A stretch of 64,000 bases of DNA from Lentibacillus halodurans. Lineage in GTDB: Bacteria; Bacillota; Bacilli; Bacillales; Amphibacillaceae. Position numbers and translations under genes: made by a program. The stretch spans positions 26,605 to 90,604 of the forward strand of contig NZ_FOJW01000013.1 in NCBI RefSeq assembly GCF_900112045.1. Reading direction: 5' to 3'. Shown here in pieces: positions 18,694 through 27,217 of the stretch. Numbering within the stretch: the first letter of the stretch is position 1; every line of letters starts with the position of its first letter. A model generated the notes under the pieces. It worked only from the letters and a program-made list of their open reading frames with translations. It was not told the DNA's origin and made no database searches.

Positions 18694-18968
18694 TTCCTTT
18701 CCGTTGATGTCACAATCGTATAATCTGCCGAAAAATGAGCTTTCTGCCAGTTCCCAGCAAAAAGCTTTCGTTGATTCAAACGTTATACTACCTATTCTTT
18801 AGTTTAACAAAGGTTGACATAAGAAGAAAGATTTTAAGAAATTGAACCACACGACCAACCTCAATGTCACCTGTATATGCGCCTTTTTTCACTGCAGTCA
18901 TGTCCCCAGCCTAATCATATTCTCCCTTCCATCAATACACTGCAATAAGGCTTGAAGGGAGGGATTAT
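18694..18968. other. divergent intergenic region, no gene
   Basis: About 275 bases between two divergent genes; promoter region presumably, but I see no confident pair of promoter boxes or operator. Confidence 0.35.
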
Positions 18969-19739
18969 GTGAGCAGATCGCAAATTTATTATCTGATCGG
19001 ATTAGGTCTTTTGATTGCAGCACCATTAATCTTGGCTTTTTTATTAACCAGCTTATCCGATCAGCCAGCAAGCGATCAGAACGGTAAAAATAATCAGAAC
19101 ATCTACTGGGGTGTCGACTCTGCCAGCAATACAGATAATAATCTATATCAATGTGTCCATGATAACTTCGGCGAGCCGGAAGTGTGGGGACGATATCTTG
19201 GTGATAAAGAGAATGTGTCAGTTGGATTGGATTCAGACGAAATAAATAATCTGCATGACAACGATGTTCGGCTATTAGTCATTTACAACCATTTCAACGA
19301 TGCAACAGGCTATGACCATGGTGTCGAGGAAGCTGAACAAGCCATTGAATATGCAGAGGATTTAGGTATTCCTGATGGAGTGGCCATATTTGGTGATATC
19401 GAGCCAAATTTCCCAGTAGATACTGCCTTTATGAAAGGCTGGTATGATACACTTTCCGAATCTGCTTATGAACCCGCTCTATATGGTGTCTTTGATGAAG
19501 GAAGCGCACTGATCGAAGCCTATAAAGCAGCCGATGAAGAATTGCGGGAAAACACCGTCGTATGGACAGCATACCCGCAAAATGAAGTCACAGCAAAAGA
19601 TAATGCTCCCGAATATAACCCGCAAGGACCGGATAATGCTATGGTGTACGGATGGCAATATGGGCTCGAATCCGAACAGTGCAACATTGATACCAACCTG
19701 TTCCAAGATGAGATGCTCGATTATTTGTGGAACCCGTAG
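18969..19739 (+). CDS. membrane-anchored DUF1906 (glycoside-hydrolase-like) protein
   Basis: 256 residues: N-terminal signal-anchor helix (residues about 7-28), a short linker rich in Asn/Gln/Asp, then a TIM-barrel-like domain beginning NIYWGVDSAS, with GRYLG, LLVIYN and GVAIFGDIEPN strands. This pattern fits the DUF1906/Rv2525c-like family, related to GH25 muramidases; acidic residues Asp (GVDSA) and Asp/Glu (GDIEPN) are placed like catalytic ones. It probably acts on the outer face, perhaps on cell-wall glycan. GTG start with GGGAGGG 6 bases upstream. Confidence 0.8.
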   Translation: MSRSQIYYLIGLGLLIAAPLILAFLLTSLSDQPASDQNGKNNQNIYWGVDSASNTDNNLYQCVHDNFGEPEVWGRYLGDKENVSVGLDSDEINNLHDNDVRLLVIYNHFNDATGYDHGVEEAEQAIEYAEDLGIPDGVAIFGDIEPNFPVDTAFMKGWYDTLSESAYEPALYGVFDEGSALIEAYKAADEELRENTVVWTAYPQNEVTAKDNAPEYNPQGPDNAMVYGWQYGLESEQCNIDTNLFQDEMLDYLWNP

Positions 19740-19756
19740 ATTGTTAAAGTGATAAG

Positions 19757-19790
19757 AAAAAGGAAGCCGATATTAGGGGCTTCCTTTTTA
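19757..19790. terminator. bidirectional terminator
   Basis: AAAAAGGAAGCC and GGCTTCCTTTTT form a stem with A and T runs on both sides, serving the DUF1906 gene and the convergent opuAC-like gene. Confidence 0.9.
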
Positions 19791-19808
19791 CACTTTAGCA
19801 TATCATCA

Positions 19809-20711
19809 TTATTCCGTTACCCACTCATCAATCAGATCCTGGTTTTCTTCAACCCACTTTTCTGCACCATCAATTGGCTCTTCAGCTTCATTTACGTAGC
19901 TCATCAATTGACCAATCGATTCGTCGTCCATTTTCCAGTTCTTCATCCATTCGCTCACTTTTGGAAAATCATCGGCAAAACCTTGACGTGTCGCATGGTG
20001 AATTTTTTCAACCTCACCATATACATTTTCCGGGTCTTCAAGATATTTCAAATCGAATTCTGAAAATACCCGATGCGGACTCCAGAGTGGTGAAACAATC
20101 GGCTCTTCATTCTGGATGGCTTGATCGATTTCCTCAATCATGGCCGGTTCGGAACTTGGAAGCAGTTCATACTCAAGGTCATATTCCTGGATCAATTCTT
20201 CTGTCACTTCCATTGTCCCTGCGCCCGGGTCAAAACCGGTAATCTCGCCTTCGAACATTTCCTTATTCGCATTCAAATCTTCAATACTGTTGATGTCTTC
20301 CAGGTATGTCGGTACAACAAGACCAACTTTTGCGTTGTCATACCAAGTCTCATCTGAAAAGAAAACTTGACCCTCATATTCTTCGAGATAATTCTTATCC
20401 TGAATAGGCAACCATACTTCCAGGTTAATATCCAGTTCATCTTCTGCCAATGCTTTCATTATGGTACCCATATCAAGCAGATTCAAATTCACATTGTACC
20501 CTTTATCTTCCAGAATTACTTTCCACATATTTGAAACTGCAATATTTTCAGCCCAGTTAATTTGTGCCATCTCAATTGTACCTTTCTCTTCCGATGAGCC
20601 ATCTCCGGAATTGGCGTCTTCTGATTCAGAATCGGAATCATCTCCACACGCTGCTAAAATAACGACTAATGCTAGTCCAATTAGAAAAAGTTTATTTTTC
20701 ACGAAATTCAT
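19809..20711 (-). CDS. opuAC: glycine betaine/choline ABC transporter substrate-binding lipoprotein
   Basis: 300 residues. Signal peptide with lipobox LAAC (Cys22), then an acidic Ser/Asp/Glu linker and one periplasmic-binding domain of the OpuAC/ProX family. Trp residues expected in the ligand cage appear in INWAENIA, VWLPIQDK, DETWYDN and SPLWSPH. It binds compatible solutes outside the membrane and normally delivers them to an OpuAA/OpuAB importer, but no ATPase or permease gene is next to it, so it is an orphan here. It starts 27 bp after the gbsR stop, hence likely co-transcribed with the regulator. The ligand could be choline as feedstock for GbsAB; the gene symbol denotes family, not proven specificity. 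Confidence 0.88.
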   Translation of the reverse strand: MNFVKNKLFLIGLALVVILAACGDDSDSESEDANSGDGSSEEKGTIEMAQINWAENIAVSNMWKVILEDKGYNVNLNLLDMGTIMKALAEDELDINLEVWLPIQDKNYLEEYEGQVFFSDETWYDNAKVGLVVPTYLEDINSIEDLNANKEMFEGEITGFDPGAGTMEVTEELIQEYDLEYELLPSSEPAMIEEIDQAIQNEEPIVSPLWSPHRVFSEFDLKYLEDPENVYGEVEKIHHATRQGFADDFPKVSEWMKNWKMDDESIGQLMSYVNEAEEPIDGAEKWVEENQDLIDEWVTE

Positions 20712-20738
20712 AGATGTATAATCCTCTCCTCATTATGA

Positions 20739-21293
20739 TTATTCTTCTGGATATTTTGGTAAAAACTCAAAAATTTCCTCTGATCGTATACTTGCGACCA
20801 ACCGCTCCAGCCAGCGATAGTAATTCTTGGACTGGTCAAGCTGGTCATAGATTTTCCGTGCTTCCTCCGCTAATTCCGGTGAAACATTTTCATCCTCAAA
20901 AATTTGATCCAATTCAAATTCGGCATACTTAATAGCTTCCATGTTCATTTTTGCTTCACGATCCCACATCTGACAAAAATAGGACATAAATGAGTGGAAG
21001 AAATTCTTTTCAGCTGCATACGTATGTTTCCGGGAACCACGCTGAAATTTCTTTTTAACCATCTCGATCTCCTGCAGTTTCCGTACACTTGTGCTCATAC
21101 TCGGTTTGCTCATGCCAAGTTCCTCACGCATTTCATCAAGATTCATCTGATCCTGGAAATACATGGTGGCATACAGTTTACCGGCTGCGGGTGTTACGCC
21201 ATATACATCCATCGTTTCCGCAATGGCATCAATAACATAATCTTTTGCATTGGCAATCTTCTCTTTTGCCATTTCATTATGTGAATCGGCCAT
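20739..21293 (-). CDS. gbsR: GbsR choline-responsive repressor
   Basis: 184 residues, MarR-like winged helix of the GbsR type. The helix-turn-helix is in LDEMREELGMSKPSMSTSVRK; the C-terminal part is rich in aromatic and acidic residues (FFHSFMSYFCQMWDREAK), where GbsR is thought to bind choline. In B. subtilis GbsR represses gbsAB and opuB and is relieved by choline. Divergent from gbsA and upstream of the opuAC-like gene, which matches that logic. Confidence 0.93.
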   Translation of the reverse strand: MADSHNEMAKEKIANAKDYVIDAIAETMDVYGVTPAAGKLYATMYFQDQMNLDEMREELGMSKPSMSTSVRKLQEIEMVKKKFQRGSRKHTYAAEKNFFHSFMSYFCQMWDREAKMNMEAIKYAEFELDQIFEDENVSPELAEEARKIYDQLDQSKNYYRWLERLVASIRSEEIFEFLPKYPEE

Positions 21294-21316
21294 GCCTTCA
21301 CCTCACTTTAAATAAA

Positions 21317-21370
21317 TTTAATACGTTAAATATATTCTTTACAAACTTAATCATAACGTATATTAAAAAT
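21317..21370. promoter_or_regulatory. candidate GbsR operator region
   Basis: TTTAATACGTTAAA (21317-21330) has TTTAA/TTAAA arms around TACG. A related AACGTATATTAAA follows at about 21356 and ACGTTAAAT recurs at about 21475, all within the divergent gbsR-gbsA region. The assignment to GbsR is inferred from position only. Confidence 0.45.
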
Positions 21371-21522
21371 ATGTCAAATAACAACAGCAATCTAATATTT
21401 ATCCGCCATTTTAGCATCATATCATTTTTACTTTGACAGATAGAAATAGACGTGGTAAATTTGATTTGTTCAAAACGTTAAATAACTTTTTAACAAAATT
21501 AATAATAAAAGGAGGTTTACCG

Positions 21523-22992
21523 TTGGACATCAAAAAACAGTTTATAAATGGAACATGGGTGACATCCAATACTGATGCCGTCCGTGACATTATGAATCCT
21601 TACAATCAGGAAATAATTGCAAAGGTTACAGAAAGCGATGAATCCGACGCAAAAACAGCGATTGCTGCAGCAAGAAAAGCTTTTGATCAAGGCGAATGGC
21701 CAGCAACCCCCGCTACTGAACGCGGGAAAATCGTCCATAAAATAGCTGATTTTATTGAAAGGGACAGAGAAGAATTGGCCGAGCTTGAATCACTCGACAC
21801 AGGTAAAACAGTAGAGGAAAGCCGCGGTGATATGGATGATATTGCTGGTGTTTTCCGATATTACGCGGAAATGGCTGACAAGGACGGCGGCGAAATCATC
21901 GACTCACCGGTTCCAAATTCAATCAGCAAGGTAATCCGTGAGCCCGTTGGCGTATGCGGACAAATCACACCATGGAACTACCCGCTGCTGCAGGCATCCT
22001 GGAAATTGGCACCGGCATTGGCAGCAGGCAATACACTTGTAATGAAACCAAGTGAAATCACACCGCTTACGTCTATAAAAGTATTTGAATTAATAGAAGA
22101 AGCAGGTGTTCCTGCAGGTGCTGCAAATCTTGTTCTTGGCCCTGGTAATACAGTTGGTGCAGAGCTATCCATAAATAAAGATGTCGATCTCATTTCATTT
22201 ACGGGCGGCATTGAAACAGGTAAAAAGATCATGCAAGCAGCCAGTTCCAATGTGAAAAAACTGGCACTTGAACTTGGCGGGAAAAATCCGAATGTAGTGT
22301 TTGCCGATGCTGATTTTGAAACAGCGGTTGATCAAGCGATGAACGCAGTATTTTTCCATGCCGGACAAATTTGTTCAGCGGGTACACGGCTGATTGTGGA
22401 AAAAAGCATTCATGACAAATTCGTTGATGCGCTGGTTGACCGTGTTAAAAACATCCGACTCGGCAGCGGCTTTGACGAATCAACTCAAATGGGACCGCTT
22501 ATTTCTAAAGAACATTTAAATAAAGTTGTGAATTATGTAGAAAACGGTAAAAAAGAAGGCGCAAAAGTCGCTGTCGGCGGAGAGCGTCCCGATGATCCGG
22601 AACTGCAAAACGGATTTTTCTATTTGCCAACTGTATTGACGGATTGCACGACTGATATGAGCGTTGTGCAAAACGAAGGATTCGGCCCGGTCATTACCGT
22701 GGAAACATTCACGACCGAGGAAGAAGCGGTCCGTCTCGCAAATGATTCAATTTACGGCCTTTCCGGCGGTGTCTTCACAAATGATATTGCCAAAGCAGAG
22801 CGCTGCGTTGCCAAAATGCGGATGGGCACTGTCTGGATCAACGAATTCAACCTGTACTTTCCGCATGCACCATGGGGCGGGTTTAAACAGTCCGGCATTG
22901 GCCGTGAACTTGGCAAGCCAGGCCTGGAAGAATATCAGGAAACCAAGCATATTTTTCAAAATCTGAATCCTGAACCGCTTAACTGGTTTTAA
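21523..22992 (+). CDS. gbsA: glycine betaine aldehyde dehydrogenase
   Basis: Oxidises betaine aldehyde to the osmoprotectant glycine betaine with NAD(P). 489 residues, full-length ALDH: cofactor segment TPWNYPLLQ, catalytic Glu in LALELGGKNP, catalytic Cys in GQICSAGTR, and C-terminal WGGFKQSGIGRE. I use TTG 21523 because AAAGGAGGT ends a few bases before it and family proteins start there; the frame stays open to 21433 without a ribosome-binding site. First gene of the gbsA-gbsB pair. Confidence 0.96.
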   Translation: MDIKKQFINGTWVTSNTDAVRDIMNPYNQEIIAKVTESDESDAKTAIAAARKAFDQGEWPATPATERGKIVHKIADFIERDREELAELESLDTGKTVEESRGDMDDIAGVFRYYAEMADKDGGEIIDSPVPNSISKVIREPVGVCGQITPWNYPLLQASWKLAPALAAGNTLVMKPSEITPLTSIKVFELIEEAGVPAGAANLVLGPGNTVGAELSINKDVDLISFTGGIETGKKIMQAASSNVKKLALELGGKNPNVVFADADFETAVDQAMNAVFFHAGQICSAGTRLIVEKSIHDKFVDALVDRVKNIRLGSGFDESTQMGPLISKEHLNKVVNYVENGKKEGAKVAVGGERPDDPELQNGFFYLPTVLTDCTTDMSVVQNEGFGPVITVETFTTEEEAVRLANDSIYGLSGGVFTNDIAKAERCVAKMRMGTVWINEFNLYFPHAPWGGFKQSGIGRELGKPGLEEYQETKHIFQNLNPEPLNWF

Positions 22993-23112
22993 TAGACATT
23001 TATCCGGTAAAGAACATCCCATCGAAACATTAACAGATCCGTCCTGATTCTGTGGACGGTTACATGCGATCCTGCATCACACTTTAAAATTAAAATACAG
23101 GAGGAATCATTG

Positions 23113-24321
23113 ATGAGTTTAAACATGAAAGTAGAACACATGCACAATTTCCATACATTTGAAATTCCAACAGCCATCAAACATGGTATTGGAGCGATCA
23201 AACACATCGGCGAGGAAGTTAAAAATCTTGGCGCCTCAAAGGTGCTCCTCGTTACCGATCCGGGCATCTATAAAGCCGGCGTTACCGAACCGGTCGAAAA
23301 ACACTTGAAACAAGCTGGCGTTGATGTTGTTGTGTTCAATAAAGTTGAGCCAAACCCACCAGTACGTCTGATTGGTGAAGGATCCAGCGTTTTCAAAAAG
23401 GAAGGCTGTGACGGTCTTGTAGCAGTCGGCGGCGGAAGTTCCATGGATACTGCTAAAGGCATCGGCGTTGAAGCGACGCACGAAGGCAGTGTGCTGGACT
23501 ACGAAGCAGCTGAAGGCAAAAAACCGCTGGAAAACCGTATTCCGCCACTGACGACGATTCCGACAACTGCCGGAACTGGTTCTGAAGTGACACAATGGGC
23601 GGTTATCACCGACGAAGAGCGTGAATTCAAATTCAATACCGGCGGACCATTAATTGCAGCACATTTGACGATTCTTGATCCGGAACTGCATGTATCCATG
23701 CCGCCACATGTCACAGCCATGACCGGTATTGATGCACTGGCACACGCAATCGAATGCTACACCATGCATTTCGCACAGCCAGTAACCGATGCAGTAGCAT
23801 TGCTCGCTATGGAATATGTCGGCAAATATATCCGCCGAGCATATGCTGACGGCGGCGATCTGGAAGCACGTTATGGCATGGCACAGGCAGCAATGCTCGC
23901 AGGATTGTCTTACGGGAGTGAATCAGCCGGTGCCGCACACGCGATGTCCCAAACACTTGGCGGTATCATCCCAGTAGCACACGGTCAATGTGTTGCAGCA
24001 ATGATGGGACCAGTTCTTGAATACAACTGGAAAGGGCATCCGGACAAATTTGCCCGCATCGCACAAGCACTGGGCGTTGATACATTCCATATGACAACCG
24101 AAGAAGCGGCCAAAGAGGCGGTTCGAGAATTGTACCGGCTAGCAGAGGATCTGGACATCCCGAGCCTGGAAGAACAAGGTGTTTCACCAGAAATGATCGA
24201 CCGCCTGTCCAAAGAAGCGATGAAAGATCCGCAGACAGTCGGCAACCCACGCGATCTGACTGAAAAAGACTATCAATGGATTTACAAACGCTGCTTCAAT
24301 CTGGTACCAAAAACGATATAA
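23113..24321 (+). CDS. gbsB: choline dehydrogenase, iron-containing alcohol dehydrogenase type
   Basis: Oxidises choline to betaine aldehyde; group III (Fe-dependent) alcohol dehydrogenase, 402 residues. NAD-binding GGGSSMDTAKG and the metal-ligand region with GIDALAHAIECY and later AHAMSQTLGG are intact. ATG 23113 has AGGAGG 8 bases upstream. It follows gbsA after a 120-bp gap and ends at a strong terminator, so the two form a two-gene unit for choline-to-betaine conversion. Confidence 0.95.
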   Translation: MSLNMKVEHMHNFHTFEIPTAIKHGIGAIKHIGEEVKNLGASKVLLVTDPGIYKAGVTEPVEKHLKQAGVDVVVFNKVEPNPPVRLIGEGSSVFKKEGCDGLVAVGGGSSMDTAKGIGVEATHEGSVLDYEAAEGKKPLENRIPPLTTIPTTAGTGSEVTQWAVITDEEREFKFNTGGPLIAAHLTILDPELHVSMPPHVTAMTGIDALAHAIECYTMHFAQPVTDAVALLAMEYVGKYIRRAYADGGDLEARYGMAQAAMLAGLSYGSESAGAAHAMSQTLGGIIPVAHGQCVAAMMGPVLEYNWKGHPDKFARIAQALGVDTFHMTTEEAAKEAVRELYRLAEDLDIPSLEEQGVSPEMIDRLSKEAMKDPQTVGNPRDLTEKDYQWIYKRCFNLVPKTI

Positions 24322-24332
24322 GATGTATAGGG

Positions 24333-24366
24333 AAGCAACTTGGCATGACGCCAAGTTGCTTTTTTA
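24333..24366 (+). terminator. terminator of gbsAB
   Basis: AAGCAACTTGGC pairs perfectly with GCCAAGTTGCTT around ATGAC and runs into TTTTTT. Confidence 0.95.
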
Positions 24367-24385
24367 TGGTTTTGTTGAAGTCGAC

Positions 24386-24448
24386 ATTGTGGGATTTCTT
24401 GTGTGAACTTCGGTAATTTTGCTCCCAACTTCGGGATTTTAACATATT
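24386..24448. repeat. 21-bp repeat array C beside the broken NERD gene
   Basis: Three units of 21 bp starting at 24386, 24407 and 24428; the second and third begin ACTTCGG and the third continues GATTTT. Sequence differs from arrays A/B, but unit length is the same and the core G-[CG]-GATTTT lies at the same offset. The array touches the 3' end of the NERD pseudogene. Two further degenerate words (TCGACGTTTTT at 25461 and CCGACATTCC at 25482, 21 bp apart) lie on its other side. Confidence 0.6.
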
Positions 24449-25408
24449 TTCCAGATAAATCTTAATTTCCTCCCGCTGCTTCTACCTATTTGTTCGAAGT
24501 TTTCTTTTTGTAGTAGATATTTAACAATATAAGCTCTATCTAACTGCAAAAAATCCCTCGGCTGCCGATTATTAATATTATTCACTTACCAACAGTGCAT
24601 AGTCTGTCAATGTAGTTCGGTGCCCTGTTTTTGAAATGCAGCCGCAAGAAAAATACCGCCATTTTCCGCTTTTCTAATCCATGGGAACAGCACTGAACAC
24701 CGGACAGATAACGCCTTTGATTAAATCGTTATATCCAATATTCAATTTTTCCATCCCATCGCCCTCTTCAGCTACATGTTCCTCAAGTAGCTGATAGGAA
24801 AGTTTCATTAACTGATTTTCAGAGAAACGTGGGGATTGATGTCTTTTCATAAATGGTTCAACTTTGGAAAGCACTTTATCGCGATGCATAACGATATCTG
24901 AAATAATTTTATCGTTGGTAATGTTTCGCAAGTAAGTATCGCCGCGACTGTAGACAACTATTTTTTCAATGGGAACAGGAGGGAAATCATGCTTGCGGAG
25001 CCAACTGAGATACCTTCTATACTGGAGGTTTGTCTGTTCAACAGGGCTCCCGAATACTTCCACTATCGCCATTTATGATCCGGTAAGTCTGCCCCATATA
25101 CCAAAATGCATGTTGTAATGAATATTTTTAACTTCCATAATGAGATGGAAACAGCGGGATAAAAGCAGAAAATCCATTTGAAAATGCCCATATTGATCGA
25201 GGAGCCTGACATAATGAAAAATAAAGAAGTCATCTTCCGGAAGAAATTGAAGTTGATATTTCATAGTATTTTCGCCTTTCTATCCTGAAAGCAGATTTGC
25301 CGTTCGATTACTGATTTTTTCCTTGAAAGGATGAGTGTCTGATGTCCCACCGTCCAAAGCCTGTGCACGCAGAATATGCCCGGGGATAACAAGGGGTTTG
25401 ATAAACAA
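24439..25408 (-). pseudogene. NERD domain protein, degraded
   Basis: Homologue of the 15.4-kb NERD protein broken by stops and frameshifts. Pieces in order: FIKPLVIPGH and LLSG after a TTG at 25408; then FQMDFLLLS and LIMEVKNI (the catalytic D...ExK strand pair); then NLQYRRYLSWLRKHDFPPVPIEK, which parallels NLQHLRLLNWMRQYNFPAIPIEK (split reading, 24674-25072 frame); a damaged zinc ribbon with only ICPVF left; and the C-terminal NNRQPRDFLQLDRAYIVK, matching NNREAREFLKVDSSHVIK. It keeps a 21-bp repeat array at its 3' end. Confidence 0.85.
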
Positions 25409-25534
25409 TGAAGCACAACCTCTCTTATTTAGTTTTAAAATTCAATTCCAAATGTTTATTTCGACGTTTTTCTGTTAAAGTCCGACATTCCTGAAGCAAC
25501 ATTTTCAGCCAATATGAACTTGTCGAGCTCACTC

Positions 25535-26083
25535 CTAATACTCTGGGTCCATCATGCGCATTTCCTCCACCACATCCTCAAGATCTGCCGGTGTGATCAA
25601 ATAGATCGAGTAACCGCCTTCCGTCTCTTTAGCTTCCTGGTAAAAATAACGATTGCTGCCGGGAAATTCCTCGTCCAACAGCAGCAAACACCCGTCACTT
25701 TTATCAATCAGCCATTTGTTGTTAGCCTGGTATTGATACGGTCCGCTATAGCCGCCTTTGTAGAGTGGCCTGTAAAAATCGGCGATCGCTGCTATTTCCT
25801 GATACACTTGCCGGATAGGCTCCGGCCAGCGCTCCTCCTGATTTTCAAACGGCGGGATAACAGCAAGCTTAAGACCATACTTCTCCCGCAGATCCAGCAC
25901 AACTTCACCGGTCCATAGTTCGACGCCCATTTTCCCGGATATAAGCACCCACTCAAGTCCGTACTCAATAAATCCGATCAGCCTTTTTTCAATTGCTGTT
26001 TTAATATAGGCAATCCGTTCGTCATCCGATTTGAAAATATTAATTTCCATTGGTTTGTAACCTGTTATAGCTAATACTTTCAT
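25535..26083 (-). CDS. DUF1273 (YpsA-like) SLOG-family protein
   Basis: 182 residues with VLAITGYKPMEINIF at the N-terminus, LISGKMGVELWTGEV and GCLLLLDEEFPG: the nucleotide-binding pattern of the SLOG superfamily, closest to B. subtilis YpsA, which has been linked to cell-division inhibition. Ligand unknown. ATG 26083 has GGAAGGTGG 8 bases upstream; the GTG at 26095 overlaps that ribosome-binding site. Not in the usual ypsA neighbourhood. Confidence 0.85.
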   Translation of the reverse strand: MKVLAITGYKPMEINIFKSDDERIAYIKTAIEKRLIGFIEYGLEWVLISGKMGVELWTGEVVLDLREKYGLKLAVIPPFENQEERWPEPIRQVYQEIAAIADFYRPLYKGGYSGPYQYQANNKWLIDKSDGCLLLLDEEFPGSNRYFYQEAKETEGGYSIYLITPADLEDVVEEMRMMDPEY

Positions 26084-26110
26084 GGTGTTTTCCACCTTCC
26101 TTGCAGCTTG

Positions 26111-26722
26111 TTACCGTCTGGCTGATTCCGTCCGAAAAATGGGCCCATCATAAACATACGTATGATATTCGCCGGACTCCCCCATTGGGCATACATCCTT
26201 ATACATCATAATATCTTTAACAAATGAGCCATCAATCCTCCGACCAACCCATTTATCGGGCAGCTTATCAACATCGGCCTTGATCACTTCTGCATGAAAA
26301 CCAAGCGATACAAATTGATGCAGCAGACCAGAAACATCCCTCTGCTCCGACCACAATGGATACATGGCTTCAATACTTGCTGCTGCAGCCACCTGCTCAC
26401 CCCATTCACGGTGACCTTCCAGATAAATATCGCCGAATGCAGCCCCATCAATTCCATAATGCCACTTCAATTCGTTTAAATAAAAAACAAAATCGTCCGT
26501 ATATGTACCAAAATCTGTTTCAACAAAATGGATGGGAATTCCAAGCCGCTCCGCCTGCCTCATTATGCGCTCACGCTTTTCGTCATGGGCAACAGTAGCC
26601 AGACTCTCTTTCCATACCGTCGTAAGAAGGCAGCACACATCAATCCGCTGCTGCTGCAAATAGTATAATGCCAGGCAGCTGTCCTTGCCGCCACTGAATG
26701 ACAATGCCACTTTCCTTCCCAT
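26111..26722 (-). CDS. Dph6-related ATP pyrophosphatase
   Basis: 203 residues of the ATP_bind_4 family. The PP-loop SFSGGKDSCLAL lies near residues 8-19, and GAAFGDIYLEGHREW is the second family signature. In archaea and eukaryotes Dph6 amidates diphthine on elongation factor 2; bacteria lack diphthamide, so the substrate here is unknown (other family members act on small molecules). ATG 26722 follows AAAGGGAG by 8 bases. It ends 28 bp before the DUF1273 gene, likely one transcript. Confidence 0.88.
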   Translation of the reverse strand: MGRKVALSFSGGKDSCLALYYLQQQRIDVCCLLTTVWKESLATVAHDEKRERIMRQAERLGIPIHFVETDFGTYTDDFVFYLNELKWHYGIDGAAFGDIYLEGHREWGEQVAAAASIEAMYPLWSEQRDVSGLLHQFVSLGFHAEVIKADVDKLPDKWVGRRIDGSFVKDIMMYKDVCPMGESGEYHTYVYDGPIFRTESARR

Positions 26723-26851
26723 AGATATCACTCCCTTTTGCTTAATAATATACCGCCTGCGTCACTCTAAAATTTTCCATTTATTGTATGAAACCTATGT
26801 TAGTATAAAATCGTAACACAGTAAACAGACATATGAAGGAGGTGAATACAG

Positions 26852-27217
26852 ATGCTGATTGAGTTGCTGTATGATTTGTTTGCCGGGATATCCCCGATGT
26901 ATGTTTATTTGGGTATTGTCCTGTCCATCATTTGCACTTTTCGATTAATGCATATCAATCTAAACAACAGCACGCTACGCAACCAAGAATATATTAAGGA
27001 ATACCACGCACTGCAATTTAAGCTTATGCCAATGTGCGAAACACTCGGTGATTCCCGTGATATTCATGATTGGATAACACATACAACCAAACGCATGGAT
27101 GCACCTGATGACGATAGTGACTGCCACTCCTTCTCGTTGACACAAACCAGATTAAAACGAGGAGGACAACAATGGAGCAAAAATCTGTATTCACTTTTTT
27201 GGGAAAATATAGCTTAA
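26852..27217 (+). CDS. mifM: MifM-like translation-arrest leader protein
   Basis: 121 residues upstream of and overlapping yidC by 46 bases. One N-terminal membrane segment (about residues 14-31, SPMYVYLGIVLSIICTF). Residues 69-90 read R-D-I-H-D-W-I then T-H-T-T-K-R-M-D-A-P and an acidic run D-D-D-S-D. From memory B. subtilis MifM stalls ribosomes through R69, I70, W73, I74, M80, N81 and an acidic DEED stretch near 86-89; positions and order agree well, with one residue more between WI and M. MifM monitors YidC1 activity: when insertion fails, stalling exposes the yidC2 ribosome-binding site. ATG 26852 has AAGGAGGTGA upstream. No overall similarity search was possible; assignment rests on the motif, the membrane anchor, synteny and the hairpin. 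Confidence 0.75.
   Translation: MLIELLYDLFAGISPMYVYLGIVLSIICTFRLMHINLNNSTLRNQEYIKEYHALQFKLMPMCETLGDSRDIHDWITHTTKRMDAPDDDSDCHSFSLTQTRLKRGGQQWSKNLYSLFWENIA
27128..27166 (+). promoter_or_regulatory. hairpin sequestering the yidC Shine-Dalgarno
   Basis: TCCTTCTCGTT (27128-27138) pairs with AACGAGGAGGA (27156-27166): 11 bp with one G-U, loop 17 bases. The right arm contains the whole GAGGAGG ribosome-binding site of yidC. The left arm starts 7 bases after the codon for Asp90 of the leader, so a ribosome stalled on the acidic run would cover it and free the site. Confidence 0.8.
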
